A stretch of DNA of 64,000 nt, from assembly GCF_900168065.1 (NCBI RefSeq), contig NZ_FUZZ01000002.1, positions 248,001 to 312,000 of the forward strand, given 5' to 3'. A model generated the notes under the pieces. That model worked only from the letters and a program-made list of their open reading frames with translations, did no database searches and was not told the origin of the DNA. The stretch is from Chitinophaga ginsengisegetis (GTDB lineage: Bacteria; Bacteroidota; Bacteroidia; Chitinophagales; Chitinophagaceae). Each line of letters starts with the position of its first letter. Position 1 is the first letter of the stretch. Both the position numbers and the translations under genes were made by a program. Shown here piece after piece: positions 44,085 through 53,390 of this stretch.

Positions 44085-45416
44085 ATGAAAGAACAATCCA
44101 ATATTCCCACTTCAAAAGTGGAACGGGCAGGCAAATTCGTTACGACAGGACTTAAGGTAGGTACCAATTATATCAAACACTACACCCGCAAACTGATGGA
44201 CCCTTCTACCACCAAAGAAGAGCTTCACCAGGATAATGCCGCGGATATTTATGATACGCTGAGTAACCTGAAAGGCAGCGCACTGAAAGTGGCGCAGATG
44301 CTGAGTATGGATAAAGGCATGCTTCCGAAAGCCTATACCGAAAAGTTTGCCATGTCGCAATACAGCGCTCCCCCGCTGAGCGGCCCACTGGTAGTAAATA
44401 CTTTTGTAAAGACGTTGGGCAAATCGCCTTCACAGCTGTACGACCAGTTTGACCTGCAGGCGTCCAATGCCGCCTCCATAGGGCAGGTGCATAAAGCCAC
44501 CAAAAATGGTAAGAAACTGGCCGTGAAAATCCAGTATCCCGGTGTGGCCAATAGTGTAAAGTCCGACCTACGCATGGTGAAACCCTTTGCCATCCGTATT
44601 GTGGGCATGAACGAAGTGGACATGGACAAATATTTTGACGAGATAGAAAGTAAGCTGCTCGAGGAAACCGACTATGCGCTGGAACTCCGCCGTTCTATGG
44701 ATCTTTCCAGGGAATGCGCGCATATTCCCAACCTGAAGTTTCCCGGTTACTACCCGGAACTGTCGTCGGACCGGATCATTACAATGGATTGGCTGGACGG
44801 TCAGCATCTGAAGGAGTTTTTGCTGACCAACCCTTCGCAGGAAGTGCGGGATAAGATTGGCCAGGCCCTCTGGGACTTTTACCAGTTCCAGGTGCATAGC
44901 CTGAAACAAGTGCATGCAGACCCGCATCCCGGCAACTTCCTGATGCGCCCGGACGGCACTGTGGGCATCTTTGATTTTGGCTGTGTAAAGGAAATTCCGG
45001 AAGATTTTTATGAGAATTATTTCTTGCTGGTAGATAAAGAGGTATTGAAAGACGAGAAACGCCGGCACCAGATCTATACCAACCTGGAGATGATCCATCC
45101 GTCAGACACCCCCAAAGAGGTGGAATTCTTCTCCGGTCTTTTCCAACACATGATCGATTTGCTGACCCTTCCTTTTACGCTGGACAATTTTGATTTCGGC
45201 AACGAAGTTTATTTTAATGAAATATATGCCTACATGGATGAACTCTACAATATGAAAGAGATCCGTGATTCAAAGGTAGCACGTGGCTCCAGGCATAGTC
45301 TTTATATTAACCGTACCTATTTTGGGTTATACTCCATTCTGAGCGACCTGAAAGCGAATGTGATCACCGGCCCCGCCAGGATACAGGAGCTGATGGATGC
45401 CAGGAAAACTGCTTAA
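44085..45416 (+). CDS. AarF/ABC1/UbiB-family atypical kinase
   Basis: The 443-residue protein of the ABC1/UbiB family shows the family KxGQ-like element in degenerate form (KGSALKVAQMLSMDKGMLP), QASNAASIGQVHKATKNGKK, the lysine in LAVKIQYPGV, and catalytic elements HADPHPGNFLMRPDG and GIFDFGCVKEI. Family members are ATPases or kinases tied to isoprenoid quinone biosynthesis or lipid homeostasis at the membrane. The upstream TetR-like gene suggests expression responds to a lipid-type signal; the precise role is unknown. A strong terminator follows. Confidence 0.9.
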   Translation: MKEQSNIPTSKVERAGKFVTTGLKVGTNYIKHYTRKLMDPSTTKEELHQDNAADIYDTLSNLKGSALKVAQMLSMDKGMLPKAYTEKFAMSQYSAPPLSGPLVVNTFVKTLGKSPSQLYDQFDLQASNAASIGQVHKATKNGKKLAVKIQYPGVANSVKSDLRMVKPFAIRIVGMNEVDMDKYFDEIESKLLEETDYALELRRSMDLSRECAHIPNLKFPGYYPELSSDRIITMDWLDGQHLKEFLLTNPSQEVRDKIGQALWDFYQFQVHSLKQVHADPHPGNFLMRPDGTVGIFDFGCVKEIPEDFYENYFLLVDKEVLKDEKRRHQIYTNLEMIHPSDTPKEVEFFSGLFQHMIDLLTLPFTLDNFDFGNEVYFNEIYAYMDELYNMKEIRDSKVARGSRHSLYINRTYFGLYSILSDLKANVITGPARIQELMDARKTA

Positions 45417-45419
45417 CAG

Positions 45420-45457
45420 GCTTTCCGGGGCCATACCCCGGAAAGCTTTGTTCTTTT
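45420..45457 (+). terminator. Intrinsic terminator after the AarF gene
   Basis: GCTTTCCGGGG (45420-45430) pairs perfectly with CCCCGGAAAGC (45436-45446) across a CCATA loop and is followed by TTTGTTCTTTT. It begins 3 bases after the stop codon. Confidence 0.92.
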
Positions 45458-45533
45458 CCATGTTAGTCGTAGAATTATTACAATTGGTCGCAACTCCACC
45501 TTCATAATTATACAAATGCCCTAATTTGCCGCC

Positions 45534-46574
45534 ATGAAACAGGAATGGTACCAACAAAAATGGGCAATAATAGCCAGGCATATGCTCGCATGGCTGATAT
45601 TCTTCTCTCTCCCCTATTTGTTACATCCTACCAACGAAAAGTACGACCGGGACCGCATGGATGAAAAACAGGCCTGGGCCATGTATGTGTATTTTACGTA
45701 CCTGGTAATGGTCGTGTTTTTTTACCTGAACGCCTGGGTATTTATTCCGAAGCTGGTTTATAAAAAGAAGATTGTCGATTATATCCTTTACATCGTGGGG
45801 ATATTTATTTTTATGTGCACCATGCGGTATACTTTTGAAAAGATATTCCTGAAACCGCATCAGATGGATATAAAACCAGCCATCCTGTTCACCTTTTTTA
45901 CTTTTTCCTTTGTACTCTCGGCCAGTACAGCTTTCCAGATGATTGTGGATAAAATGAAGCTGGAAAGACGAAGCAGTGCGCGGGAAAATGAGTTGCTGAA
46001 AACGGAATTATCGCTGCTCCGCTCACAGGTAAGTCCGCATTTTATGTTCAATGTGCTTAACAACATGGTATCGCTGGCGCGTAAAAAGTCGGATGTGCTG
46101 GAACCTTCTCTCATCAAGCTGTCGTCGCTGATGCGTTATATGTTGTATGAAGCAGATGAAGACAAAGTTCCCCTGCAAAAAGAAACCGAATACCTGCAAA
46201 GTTATATTGACCTGCAGCAGCAACGTTTCGGGAAGAATGTAACCATCCAGGTATCACTGGAAACAGGCGATACCTGTTATGAAATAGAGCCGATGCTGCT
46301 GATCCCTTTTGTGGAAAACGCTTTTAAGCACGGTACCGGCATGATCACTGATGCTATGATAGATATCCGGCTATATACGCGGGATGACAAATTGTTTTTT
46401 TCCGTACGTAACCGTTTCAATAAAGATTCTTCCGAAATAAAAGATAAAACCAGCGGTATTGGTCTTACAAATGTAAAAAGGCGTTTGAATTTGTTGTATG
46501 GAGATAATTATGTTTTGCATATTGATAAGAAAGATGACTGGTTTATAGTATCCTTGCAATTAAATCTCCACTGA
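45534..46574 (+). CDS. LytS/YehU-family sensor histidine kinase
   Basis: The 346-residue membrane kinase has four hydrophobic segments in residues 12-140 (ARHMLAWLIFFSLPYLL, MYVYFTYLVMVVFFYLNAWV, YILYIVGIFIFMCTM, ILFTFFTFSFVLSAS). A coiled linker follows, then the His_kinase domain with LRSQVSPHFMFNVLNNMVSL (phosphorylated His) and a C-terminal ATPase region (IPFVENAFKHG, TSGIGLTNVKRRL). It overlaps the response regulator gene by one base. The sensed signal is unknown; the receptor gene downstream is a likely target. Confidence 0.93.
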   Translation: MKQEWYQQKWAIIARHMLAWLIFFSLPYLLHPTNEKYDRDRMDEKQAWAMYVYFTYLVMVVFFYLNAWVFIPKLVYKKKIVDYILYIVGIFIFMCTMRYTFEKIFLKPHQMDIKPAILFTFFTFSFVLSASTAFQMIVDKMKLERRSSARENELLKTELSLLRSQVSPHFMFNVLNNMVSLARKKSDVLEPSLIKLSSLMRYMLYEADEDKVPLQKETEYLQSYIDLQQQRFGKNVTIQVSLETGDTCYEIEPMLLIPFVENAFKHGTGMITDAMIDIRLYTRDDKLFFSVRNRFNKDSSEIKDKTSGIGLTNVKRRLNLLYGDNYVLHIDKKDDWFIVSLQLNLH

Positions 46575-47284
46575 TGATGAAATGTATTGCCATAGACGAT
46601 GAACCGTTAGCGCTGGACCTGCTGGAAGACAATATCAGCATGGTTCCTTACCTGCAGCTCACCGGCAAATGCAACAACGCATTTGAGGCGATGGAGATTT
46701 TGCGGCATCAGTCCGTAGACCTCATATTCCTGGACATCCAGATGCCCGGACTTACGGGGCTACAGTTCCTGGAATCGCTGCCCAATAAACCGCTGGTGAT
46801 CCTCATCACTGCTTATGAAAAATATGCGTTGCAGGGCTTTAACCTCGCCGTAACGGACTATCTCGTAAAACCGGTATCCCTGGAGCGATTTATCAAAGCC
46901 TGTAATAAAGCGCAGGAGCTTTTCCTGCTCAAAACAGGGGGGAAAACGGCGCGGGAAGAGGCGGATTTCTTTTTTGTGAACGTGGACTACAGCCTGCTGA
47001 AAGTAGTATATGCCGATATCCGGTGGATAGAAGGATTGAAAGATTATGTAAAAATCCACCTGAACAGCAGCTCCAAACCGGTTATTACCCGTATGAGCAT
47101 CAAGGGATTGGAGGAGCAGTTGCCCGGCTCCAGGTTTGTACGGGTGCATAAGTCGTATATCGTTTCCATTGCCGCCATCACTACAATCCGGAAAAACGCC
47201 ATATTCCTCGATACGCTGGAACTCCCTGTGGGCGATACTTACCGTGATGCGGTATATGCCATTGCCGGTAAGGCCGGTCAGTGA
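46574..47284 (+). CDS. LytTR-family response regulator
   Basis: The 236-residue regulator has a receiver domain (about 1-120) with the acidic pocket IDDEP, the phosphorylated aspartate in DLIFLDIQMPGLTG, and the conserved Lys in DYLVKPV. A C-terminal LytTR DNA-binding domain follows (about 135-232; WIEGLKDYVKIHL, FVRVHKSYIV). It is the partner of the LytS-type kinase encoded just before it, with start and stop codons overlapping. It probably controls the receptor gene 96 bases downstream. Confidence 0.95.
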   Translation: MMKCIAIDDEPLALDLLEDNISMVPYLQLTGKCNNAFEAMEILRHQSVDLIFLDIQMPGLTGLQFLESLPNKPLVILITAYEKYALQGFNLAVTDYLVKPVSLERFIKACNKAQELFLLKTGGKTAREEADFFFVNVDYSLLKVVYADIRWIEGLKDYVKIHLNSSSKPVITRMSIKGLEEQLPGSRFVRVHKSYIVSIAAITTIRKNAIFLDTLELPVGDTYRDAVYAIAGKAGQ

Positions 47285-47351
47285 TCCGACAGTTCGTAGC
47301 TGTTTTTTCCCCACTCATCTCATTTAATTTATTTTATCCACCTGGTGGGTA

Positions 47352-47359
47352 TACTTTTG
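47352..47359 (+). promoter_or_regulatory. Candidate -7 element of the beta-barrel receptor gene
   Basis: TACTTTTG fits TAnnTTTG exactly and lies 22 bases before the ATG at 47381. This supports that start and argues against the GTG start at 47345, which lies upstream of the box. Confidence 0.6.
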
Positions 47360-47380
47360 CGTGATCTGAATTTATATAAA

Positions 47381-49936
47381 ATGTATAAGATTTATTTGTT
47401 TATCACCCTGTTTTTGCTTTCAATGAGTGCTGTAGCTCAGCCCCCCGCAGGCGCCAAAATGCCGGTGGGCATGGGTATGGGAATGAGCGGCCATGTATAT
47501 GGCAAAATTATTGACCCCGATGGAAAAGCCGTTCCTTATGCTTCCGTAATTATCCTGCAGAACCGCATGGATAGTGTCACAAAAAAAATGAAGGAAAAAT
47601 TGCTGAAAGGCGTACTGACCAAAGGCAACGGTGAGTTCAGCCTGGAAGATCTGCCCGGCAGAGGCCCGCTCAAACTGCGGATCACTGCTACCGGGTACAA
47701 AACTGTGGAACAACCGGTTACCTTTCCGCCATTTGAAAAGGATCTCGGCAATATTAAACTCGCAGTAAGCACCACGCAGTTGCAGGGCGTTACGGTAGCC
47801 GGCACCAAGCCGATGATGCAGATGGATATCGATAAAAAGGTATTCAATGTGGAAAAAAACATCGTAAGCGCCGGCGGTACCGCACTGGACGTGATGAAAA
47901 ACGTGCCTTCTGTAAACGTGGATATCGATGGTAATGTAACCCTGCGTAACAGTGCTCCGCAGCTGTATATCGACGGGCGCCCAACCACCCTTACCCTGGA
48001 ACAGATTCCGGCGGATGCGATTGAAAACGTGGAAGTGATCACCAATCCTTCTGCCAAATACGACGCGTCCGGTGGCAGTGCCGGTATCCTGAACATTGTA
48101 CTGAAAAAGAACCGGAAAACGGGTTACAACGGTAACCTGCGCGCCGGTGTGGATAAACGCGGCGCTTTAAATGGCGGTGCGGACTTTAACCTGCGCCAGG
48201 ATAAAGTAAATATTTCCGCCAGCGTAATGGGTAACCAGATGAAAGGCCGTACCAATGGTACCACCGAGCGTAACAACTTTGCGGATGAACCACCTACCAA
48301 CATCAACCAGTACAACACCAACAAAACCGATGGTGGTTTCATTTTTGGTAAACTTGGGCTGGATTGGTTTGTTACCAACCGCACCACCTTATCTGTGGCC
48401 GGTATCAAGGTACATGGTTCCATGAACCCTTCTGAACGGATTGATATCAATACCGATACCCTGAATAAAGCCGCCGATATCAGGGCTTTCAGTCAGCGTA
48501 ACTCCAGTTCTCACAACAAGTTCAACGCAAACGGCCTGGTATTGGGCATGAAACACCTTTTCCCTAAAGAAGGAGAAGAACTGACCGCCGACTTCAACTA
48601 TTTTGGCGGAAAGAGCGATAATAACTCCGACTACAGGACCGACCGTTATACCGGCAGCAACATCAGCGGCAGCGATATACAACAGATCCTGGGTAATGGC
48701 TCCATGAGCTTTATGACCATCCAAACGGATTATGTAAAACCTTTCACCGGTAAATTAAAGCTGGAAACCGGGTTGAGAGCCTCTGTCCGTAAAACGAAGA
48801 GCAACTTTAACAACTATATGCTGGACCCGGAAACACAGGAATATGTACTGATCCCGGCCGCCTCCAATAATTATAAGAACAGTGATAACGTATACGCAGC
48901 TTATGTAAGCGTATCCAACACCATCGGTAATTTTGGTTATAAAGTTGGCGTGCGTGCAGAAAGTTCCAATTACACCGGCGATCTGCTCAACAACGGACAG
49001 CATTTCTCCAACAACTACCCGGTAAGCCTGTTCCCATCGCTGTTTTTAAGCCAGAAGCTGAAACACGACCAGGAGCTGCAAGTGAGCTATACCCGTCGTA
49101 TTAACCGGCCCAACTTCTTCCAGCTGATTCCTTTCACCGATTCCACCGATAAGCTGAATATCACGAAAGGTAATCCGGGACTGGTACCGGAATTCACCAC
49201 TTCACTGGAAATGTCGTACCTGAAAACGCTGAAAGGAAACAATACCATATTGGCATCTATCTATTACCGACATACCAATAACCTGATCACCCGCTACCTC
49301 ACGAAGGAAACCGATCCGGTAAACGGCCAGGAAATGCTGGTGAACACTTACATCAACGCCAATTCCAGCTATTCTGCCGGTGCGGAAGTAACCGCCATGT
49401 ATAATTTAGCCAAATGGTGGAGCGCAACGGCCAACGTGAATATTTATAATTCAAAGATCAATACAGACAATGTAACGCAATCGCAGGATGCGCTCTGGAG
49501 CTGGTTTGGTAAGCTTAACAACACCTTTAAACTGCCTGCTAATTTTGAATTGCAGCTCACAGGTACTTACCAGTCGAAAACCAATTTGCCGGTGAATGAA
49601 AATAAGAATGTGCAGAGCGGTCCGCCTATGCAGCAGTCGCAGAATGCTTCACAGGGATACATTGCTTCTTTCTATGGTGTAGACGCCGCCATCAAAAAGA
49701 GCTTCCTGAAAAACAATGCCGCTTCGGTGACCTTCAGCGTGAATGATATCTTCAGAACCCGCTGGTCCGACCAATATTCACAAAGTGATTATTTCACACA
49801 ATATTACAGTCGCTTACGCGACCCTCAGATGATGCGCCTGACATTTGCTTACCGGTTTGGTAAAATTGACGCCAGCCTGTTTAAGAGAAAGAATATGGGC
49901 GCAGGTATGCAGGGAATGCAGGAAGTGATTCAGTAA
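47381..49936 (+). CDS. TonB-dependent-receptor-like outer-membrane beta-barrel protein
   Basis: The 851-residue protein has a signal peptide (KIYLFITLFLLSMSAVAQ) and a glycine/methionine-rich spacer (GMGMGMSG). A carboxypeptidase-regulatory-like domain follows (VYGKIIDPDGKAVPYASVII), then a plug (FNVEKNIVSAGGTALDVMKN, APQLYIDGRP, GGSAGILNIVLKKN) and a barrel ending LTFAYRFGKID. This fits the outer-membrane beta-barrel family 3 group rather than SusC; no SusD follows. The C-terminal tail is Met/Gly-rich (MGAGMQGMQ). It lies just downstream of the LytS/LytTR pair. Ligand unknown; the Met-rich ends could bind metal, but that is a guess. Confidence 0.88.
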   Translation: MYKIYLFITLFLLSMSAVAQPPAGAKMPVGMGMGMSGHVYGKIIDPDGKAVPYASVIILQNRMDSVTKKMKEKLLKGVLTKGNGEFSLEDLPGRGPLKLRITATGYKTVEQPVTFPPFEKDLGNIKLAVSTTQLQGVTVAGTKPMMQMDIDKKVFNVEKNIVSAGGTALDVMKNVPSVNVDIDGNVTLRNSAPQLYIDGRPTTLTLEQIPADAIENVEVITNPSAKYDASGGSAGILNIVLKKNRKTGYNGNLRAGVDKRGALNGGADFNLRQDKVNISASVMGNQMKGRTNGTTERNNFADEPPTNINQYNTNKTDGGFIFGKLGLDWFVTNRTTLSVAGIKVHGSMNPSERIDINTDTLNKAADIRAFSQRNSSSHNKFNANGLVLGMKHLFPKEGEELTADFNYFGGKSDNNSDYRTDRYTGSNISGSDIQQILGNGSMSFMTIQTDYVKPFTGKLKLETGLRASVRKTKSNFNNYMLDPETQEYVLIPAASNNYKNSDNVYAAYVSVSNTIGNFGYKVGVRAESSNYTGDLLNNGQHFSNNYPVSLFPSLFLSQKLKHDQELQVSYTRRINRPNFFQLIPFTDSTDKLNITKGNPGLVPEFTTSLEMSYLKTLKGNNTILASIYYRHTNNLITRYLTKETDPVNGQEMLVNTYINANSSYSAGAEVTAMYNLAKWWSATANVNIYNSKINTDNVTQSQDALWSWFGKLNNTFKLPANFELQLTGTYQSKTNLPVNENKNVQSGPPMQQSQNASQGYIASFYGVDAAIKKSFLKNNAASVTFSVNDIFRTRWSDQYSQSDYFTQYYSRLRDPQMMRLTFAYRFGKIDASLFKRKNMGAGMQGMQEVIQ

Positions 49937-49956
49937 GAGGTTGTCTTATAGTTTAA

Positions 49957-50005
49957 AGCACCGGAATGCGAAGGGGGTACACCTGAGCGTTCCGGGCTTT
50001 TTTTT
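49957..50005 (+). terminator. Intrinsic terminator after the receptor gene
   Basis: CCGGAATGCG and CGTTCCGG pair, with the flanking AGC/GCT extending the stem, around a 17-base loop. A run of T follows directly. Confidence 0.85.
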
Positions 50006-50058
50006 GTGAGGGATTTTTTACATCTTTGATTGATTTTGTAACCTTATTCTCCTTTACC

Positions 50059-51144
50059 ATGAAAAGATTCTTTTTGTTAACTTCCTTTTACTGTTTGACA
50101 GCAATGATAAGTAATGCACAGATCCTCAACCAGACTACATTACAGAGCGGTGCTAATTTTAATATTGATGGGATTGGACGCGCAAGCCAGTTCAGGACTT
50201 CTACCACGACAGCCGGAGCCGGTTCGGGCCACTATATGCTTATGCAAAACAGTGCTTATCGCTGGGGGTTGGGAACCGCCAATGCAGAAAGCGGCACTAA
50301 CCCCCAGGGCAGCGATTTTGCATTATTTGCTTATAACAATGATGGCAGCTTTATTGCCAGGTATTTAACTGTTATGAGAAGTAATGGATATATGGGGGTT
50401 AATACAGTGTCCCCTACTGCACAATTGCACGTTTCCGGTTTGCCCAGTACTGAAGCTGAGCCAGTAGCCCTGGCTAAATTCACCTATACAAACGTCTCTG
50501 AAGCCGAAGCTGTACTGCGCATTACTAACGGCACTTATCAGACAGGGGCCTATATTCCGAGCATCATCGGCCGGGCCTATAGCCCGGGAAGACCATATGG
50601 TATTGCTTTGAACGGAGAAGCTGAAGATGTGGCCCCTCCTCCACTTGAACCATATTCCGCTGCTGTCATGTTAGATGGAAGAAGTAAAACCAACGCAAGA
50701 CTTACCAACGCCAACGTATTCACCGTTAATTCCTATGGCACATCGTTATTTATGGTCAAAGCCAACGGTAACGTGGGAATAGGCACCACCGCCCCCGGCA
50801 CCAATAAACTTGCCGTGGAAGGTACCATTGCTGCCAGAAGGGTTAAAGTAACACAGGCCGCTACCTGGCCTGATTATGTTTTTGAACAGGATTACCAGTT
50901 GCCATCTTTACAAAAAACCGAAGCATTCATCAGGGAAAACAAACATTTACCAGAGGTACCTTCCGCAAAAGAAGTTGCTGAAAATGGCCAGGATCTCGGA
51001 GATATGAACGCTATCCTGCTGAAAAAAGTGGAGGAGCTGACACTACACCTGATCTCTATGCAGAAAGAAATAACGGAAGTAAAAGCCACCAATAAAGCAT
51101 TGATGATGGAGTTAAAAACAATACAGGCAGCTGTAAACAAATAA
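50059..51144 (+). CDS. Secreted tail-fibre-like protein with C-terminal coiled coil
   Basis: The 361-residue protein starts MKRFFLLTSFYCLTAMISNA, a signal peptide. The middle is made of beta-rich stretches as in phage tail-fibre-like proteins of Bacteroidota (NGYMGVNTVSPTAQLHVSGL, NGNVGIGTTAPGTNKLAVEG). The end has the family block LPSLQKTEAFIRENKHLPEV followed by a coiled coil (LKKVEELTLHLISMQKEITE). It is likely surface-exposed and trimeric; function is unknown. The frame opens 11 codons earlier at 50026, but that part precedes the signal peptide. Confidence 0.8.
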   Translation: MKRFFLLTSFYCLTAMISNAQILNQTTLQSGANFNIDGIGRASQFRTSTTTAGAGSGHYMLMQNSAYRWGLGTANAESGTNPQGSDFALFAYNNDGSFIARYLTVMRSNGYMGVNTVSPTAQLHVSGLPSTEAEPVALAKFTYTNVSEAEAVLRITNGTYQTGAYIPSIIGRAYSPGRPYGIALNGEAEDVAPPPLEPYSAAVMLDGRSKTNARLTNANVFTVNSYGTSLFMVKANGNVGIGTTAPGTNKLAVEGTIAARRVKVTQAATWPDYVFEQDYQLPSLQKTEAFIRENKHLPEVPSAKEVAENGQDLGDMNAILLKKVEELTLHLISMQKEITEVKATNKALMMELKTIQAAVNK

Positions 51145-51152
51145 TAGTCGAA

Positions 51153-51174
51153 GGCCGGAGTCATGGATTCCGGC
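51153..51174. terminator. Hairpin between convergent genes
   Basis: GGCCGGA (51153-51159) and TCCGGCC (51168-51174) form a stem around an 8-base loop, overlapping the end of the metallophosphatase gene. T runs are weak on both strands, so termination may be partial. Confidence 0.55.
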
Positions 51175-51892
51175 CATTCTCCCCCGGATACAGCAAATAC
51201 ACCGCATCACTCTGCCACACTTCTTTCGTATCCACATTCATCGCGGAAATTTTGCCCTTGAAAGCCGCGCCGGTGTCGATGTTGTGCACGTTGCAGGCGA
51301 TCATGGGGAGATCTTCGCCATAATTAAGGCTGGGGGTATGACCAATATAAATCTCCTTGAACTGCAGCAGTCTTTTTGGATAGAACATGGAATTCTTTGG
51401 AATGCTGCGATCCATCGCCAGGGCGAGTTCCCAGAGGCTTCTGTCCCAGTAGAGCATGGGTTCAAACCTTTCATGGGCGGGACCGTGGGTGGAAGTGAAC
51501 CCCGCGTGTATGTACAACCTGTTTTGATCGTCGATGTAATACATGCGCATGCGGTTCAGGAATTGTTGGTGACCTTCCAGTGCTGCGGGCGACAATTTAT
51601 TGAAGCTCTCCACCGTGGCTTTGCCGCCATTGCGTTGCCAGGAGGCTTCGGGCATTACGCCATTCAGCCAGGATTCGCACCAGGCGTCGTGGTTTCCTTT
51701 TATAAAAATGCAGGTGTATTGTGATTCCAGTTCCATGAGCCAGGTGATTGTTTCGGCAGATTCAGACCATCCATCTACATAATCACCTAAAAAAATCAGT
51801 GTATCGGTTGTTTTCGGCGCGATACGCTCTACCAGCTGTTTAAGGGCTTTCAGCGCACCGTGTATATCACCTATTACGTAGGTTGCGGGCAT
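51161..51892 (-). CDS. Calcineurin-like metallophosphatase
   Basis: The 243-residue cytoplasmic protein has the metallophosphoesterase motifs GDIHG (residues 8-12), GDYVDG and GNHDAW, and a later IGHTPS. These mark the protein phosphatase/diadenosine tetraphosphatase group, which uses two metal ions. It is the third gene of an operon with the Nudix-like regulator and the 2OG oxygenase, 8 bases behind the latter. It could act on phosphoproteins or nucleotide signals; the sequence does not decide. Confidence 0.9.
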   Translation of the reverse strand: MPATYVIGDIHGALKALKQLVERIAPKTTDTLIFLGDYVDGWSESAETITWLMELESQYTCIFIKGNHDAWCESWLNGVMPEASWQRNGGKATVESFNKLSPAALEGHQQFLNRMRMYYIDDQNRLYIHAGFTSTHGPAHERFEPMLYWDRSLWELALAMDRSIPKNSMFYPKRLLQFKEIYIGHTPSLNYGEDLPMIACNVHNIDTGAAFKGKISAMNVDTKEVWQSDAVYLLYPGENGRNP

Positions 51893-51900
51893 GTTTTGTT

Positions 51901-52452
51901 TTATTTGTACATAATGTCCGTTCGCAGCACATATTTCACACCTGCGGTAAGCAATGAACCTTCATGCCGCAACGGGTGATGAAATATCAGGGCGGTACCG
52001 GATTCCGGGCGGATAATTTCGCCGGAAGCAAAAATGGTTTCCTCGCCGGTATATGCTTCGTTCAGATAGATCATAAAAGTATACTGGCTGGCTTCAAACC
52101 TGTTCCGCTCAAAACTGCCGTCCTTGTGCATTTTGAAGCGTTGTCCGGGACTGTATTTATAGAACCGGAACAATTCATTTACACCGCAGGCGGTTCTGTT
52201 ATCTTTTCCTTCCGGAGCAAAGTTTTTCAGCCGTTCCCAGATAAAGGTAGCATAAGCTACATCTTTATACAAGACCCGTTCATTATTTCGTACACCTTTT
52301 ATCATCCGTTGTACGCCTCCGCCTCCGCCTACGTCTACAGTGGCTTCTTCGTAGCCCATTGCTTCACTTTTTTCTATAAGTCGGGCACATTCGGCTGTAC
52401 TGAGAACGTTTTTAATGGTAAAAATTTCCGGGGTGTAAGTGATTTTCTCCAT
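51901..52452 (-). CDS. 2OG-Fe(II) oxygenase, prolyl 4-hydroxylase-like
   Basis: The 183-residue enzyme has the double-stranded beta-helix of Fe(II)/2-oxoglutarate oxygenases. Iron ligands are visible as HKD in RFKMHKDGSFERN and a later histidine in IFHHPLRHEGSLL, with basic residues after it for 2-oxoglutarate. A glycine run (VDVGGGGGVQRM) near residue 40 is unusual. The frame opens at 52476, but the ATG at 52452 leaves 4 bases to the upstream stop and gives a family-like start. It hydroxylates an unknown target. Middle gene of the operon. Confidence 0.88.
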   Translation of the reverse strand: MEKITYTPEIFTIKNVLSTAECARLIEKSEAMGYEEATVDVGGGGGVQRMIKGVRNNERVLYKDVAYATFIWERLKNFAPEGKDNRTACGVNELFRFYKYSPGQRFKMHKDGSFERNRFEASQYTFMIYLNEAYTGEETIFASGEIIRPESGTALIFHHPLRHEGSLLTAGVKYVLRTDIMYK

Positions 52453-52456
52453 AACA

Positions 52457-53146
52457 TCAGGTTTCAGTGGGAACATTGATCTGGAAACTATTTTTCTTCA
52501 GTTGTTTGTTGAACTTGTACAGTTCGGGATGCCGGTTCTTCAATCCTTCGCGTTTCAGGCCTGTATTAACCACATAGGCGGCGTCCAGTATTTTGCGGCG
52601 GAAGTTGCGCCGGTCAATGGTTGTTTGCAGGATACATTCATACAGTTCATGCAGCTCTGTGATGGTAAACAGTTCATCCAGTAATTCAAATCCTACCGGG
52701 TAATACTGGATCTTCGACCGGAGCCTTTGCAGCGCCTGTTTAAAAATATGTTTATGGTCGAAGCCCAGAGCAGGCATTTTCCTGACATTGAACCATTTTA
52801 CATCATTGGCCATACTACCGGCCACCACGTCGAATTTAGCGGGGTTAATGAGAGCATAATATCCCACAGCTATTACCCGGCCACGCGGATCCCTGTCAGG
52901 TGCGTCAAAGGAATAGAGCTGTTCAAGGAATACTTCCTTCATGCCCAGCTTTGTTTGCAGGATGCGGGAACAGGTGTCCAGGAAGGTTTCTTCCATTTGC
53001 AGGAAGCCGCCCGGCAAGGTCCAGCAGTCTTTAAACGGCTCCTCCTTACGGTTCAGCAGCAATACCGATAAGGTATTGTTGTGGTATCCAAATACCACCA
53101 GGTCTACCGCCAGGGAGGGGTTCTTATACTCGTGGAAAGACTTCAT
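52457..53146 (-). CDS. NrtR-like transcription regulator with degenerate Nudix domain
   Basis: The 229-residue protein has an N-terminal Nudix fold (about 10-150) and a C-terminal winged helix (about 160-225, ELHELYECILQTTIDRRNFR). In the Nudix box the first Gly and Glu and the Arg are kept, but the three metal-binding Glu are replaced (RILQTKLGM instead of RExxEExGx), so it should not hydrolyse nucleotides. This is the NrtR/AraR design, where the Nudix domain senses a nucleotide or sugar ligand. It heads the operon with the 2OG oxygenase and phosphatase. Ligand unknown. Confidence 0.88.
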   Translation of the reverse strand: MKSFHEYKNPSLAVDLVVFGYHNNTLSVLLLNRKEEPFKDCWTLPGGFLQMEETFLDTCSRILQTKLGMKEVFLEQLYSFDAPDRDPRGRVIAVGYYALINPAKFDVVAGSMANDVKWFNVRKMPALGFDHKHIFKQALQRLRSKIQYYPVGFELLDELFTITELHELYECILQTTIDRRNFRRKILDAAYVVNTGLKREGLKNRHPELYKFNKQLKKNSFQINVPTET

Positions 53147-53227
53147 ACTCTGTTTGCGTCATTTTAACGTGAAGTAAAGATTTTTTAGGGAGATAACCTA
53201 AAAAGTGATTGGATTTTATCTGTAAAC

Positions 53228-53260
53228 AAAAAGGCGGCGCCGAAGCACCGCCTTTTTTAT
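53228..53260. terminator. Bidirectional intrinsic terminator
   Basis: AAAAAGGCGG (53228-53237) and CCGCCTTTTT (53248-53257) pair perfectly around a 10-base loop, with T runs on both strands. It lies 130 bases past the epimerase-like gene on the minus strand and ends that transcript before the Nudix operon. Confidence 0.88.
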
Positions 53261-53390
53261 TTGGACCCGGGATAGGAATATTCCAGTCATCTCATAACCT
53301 ACAACTGTTACACTGTTAAAGTAACAAGATGCAAATATACATCCCGCGATCTATATAAAGTAGACCGCTATCCCGCAGGTTACCAGTATT

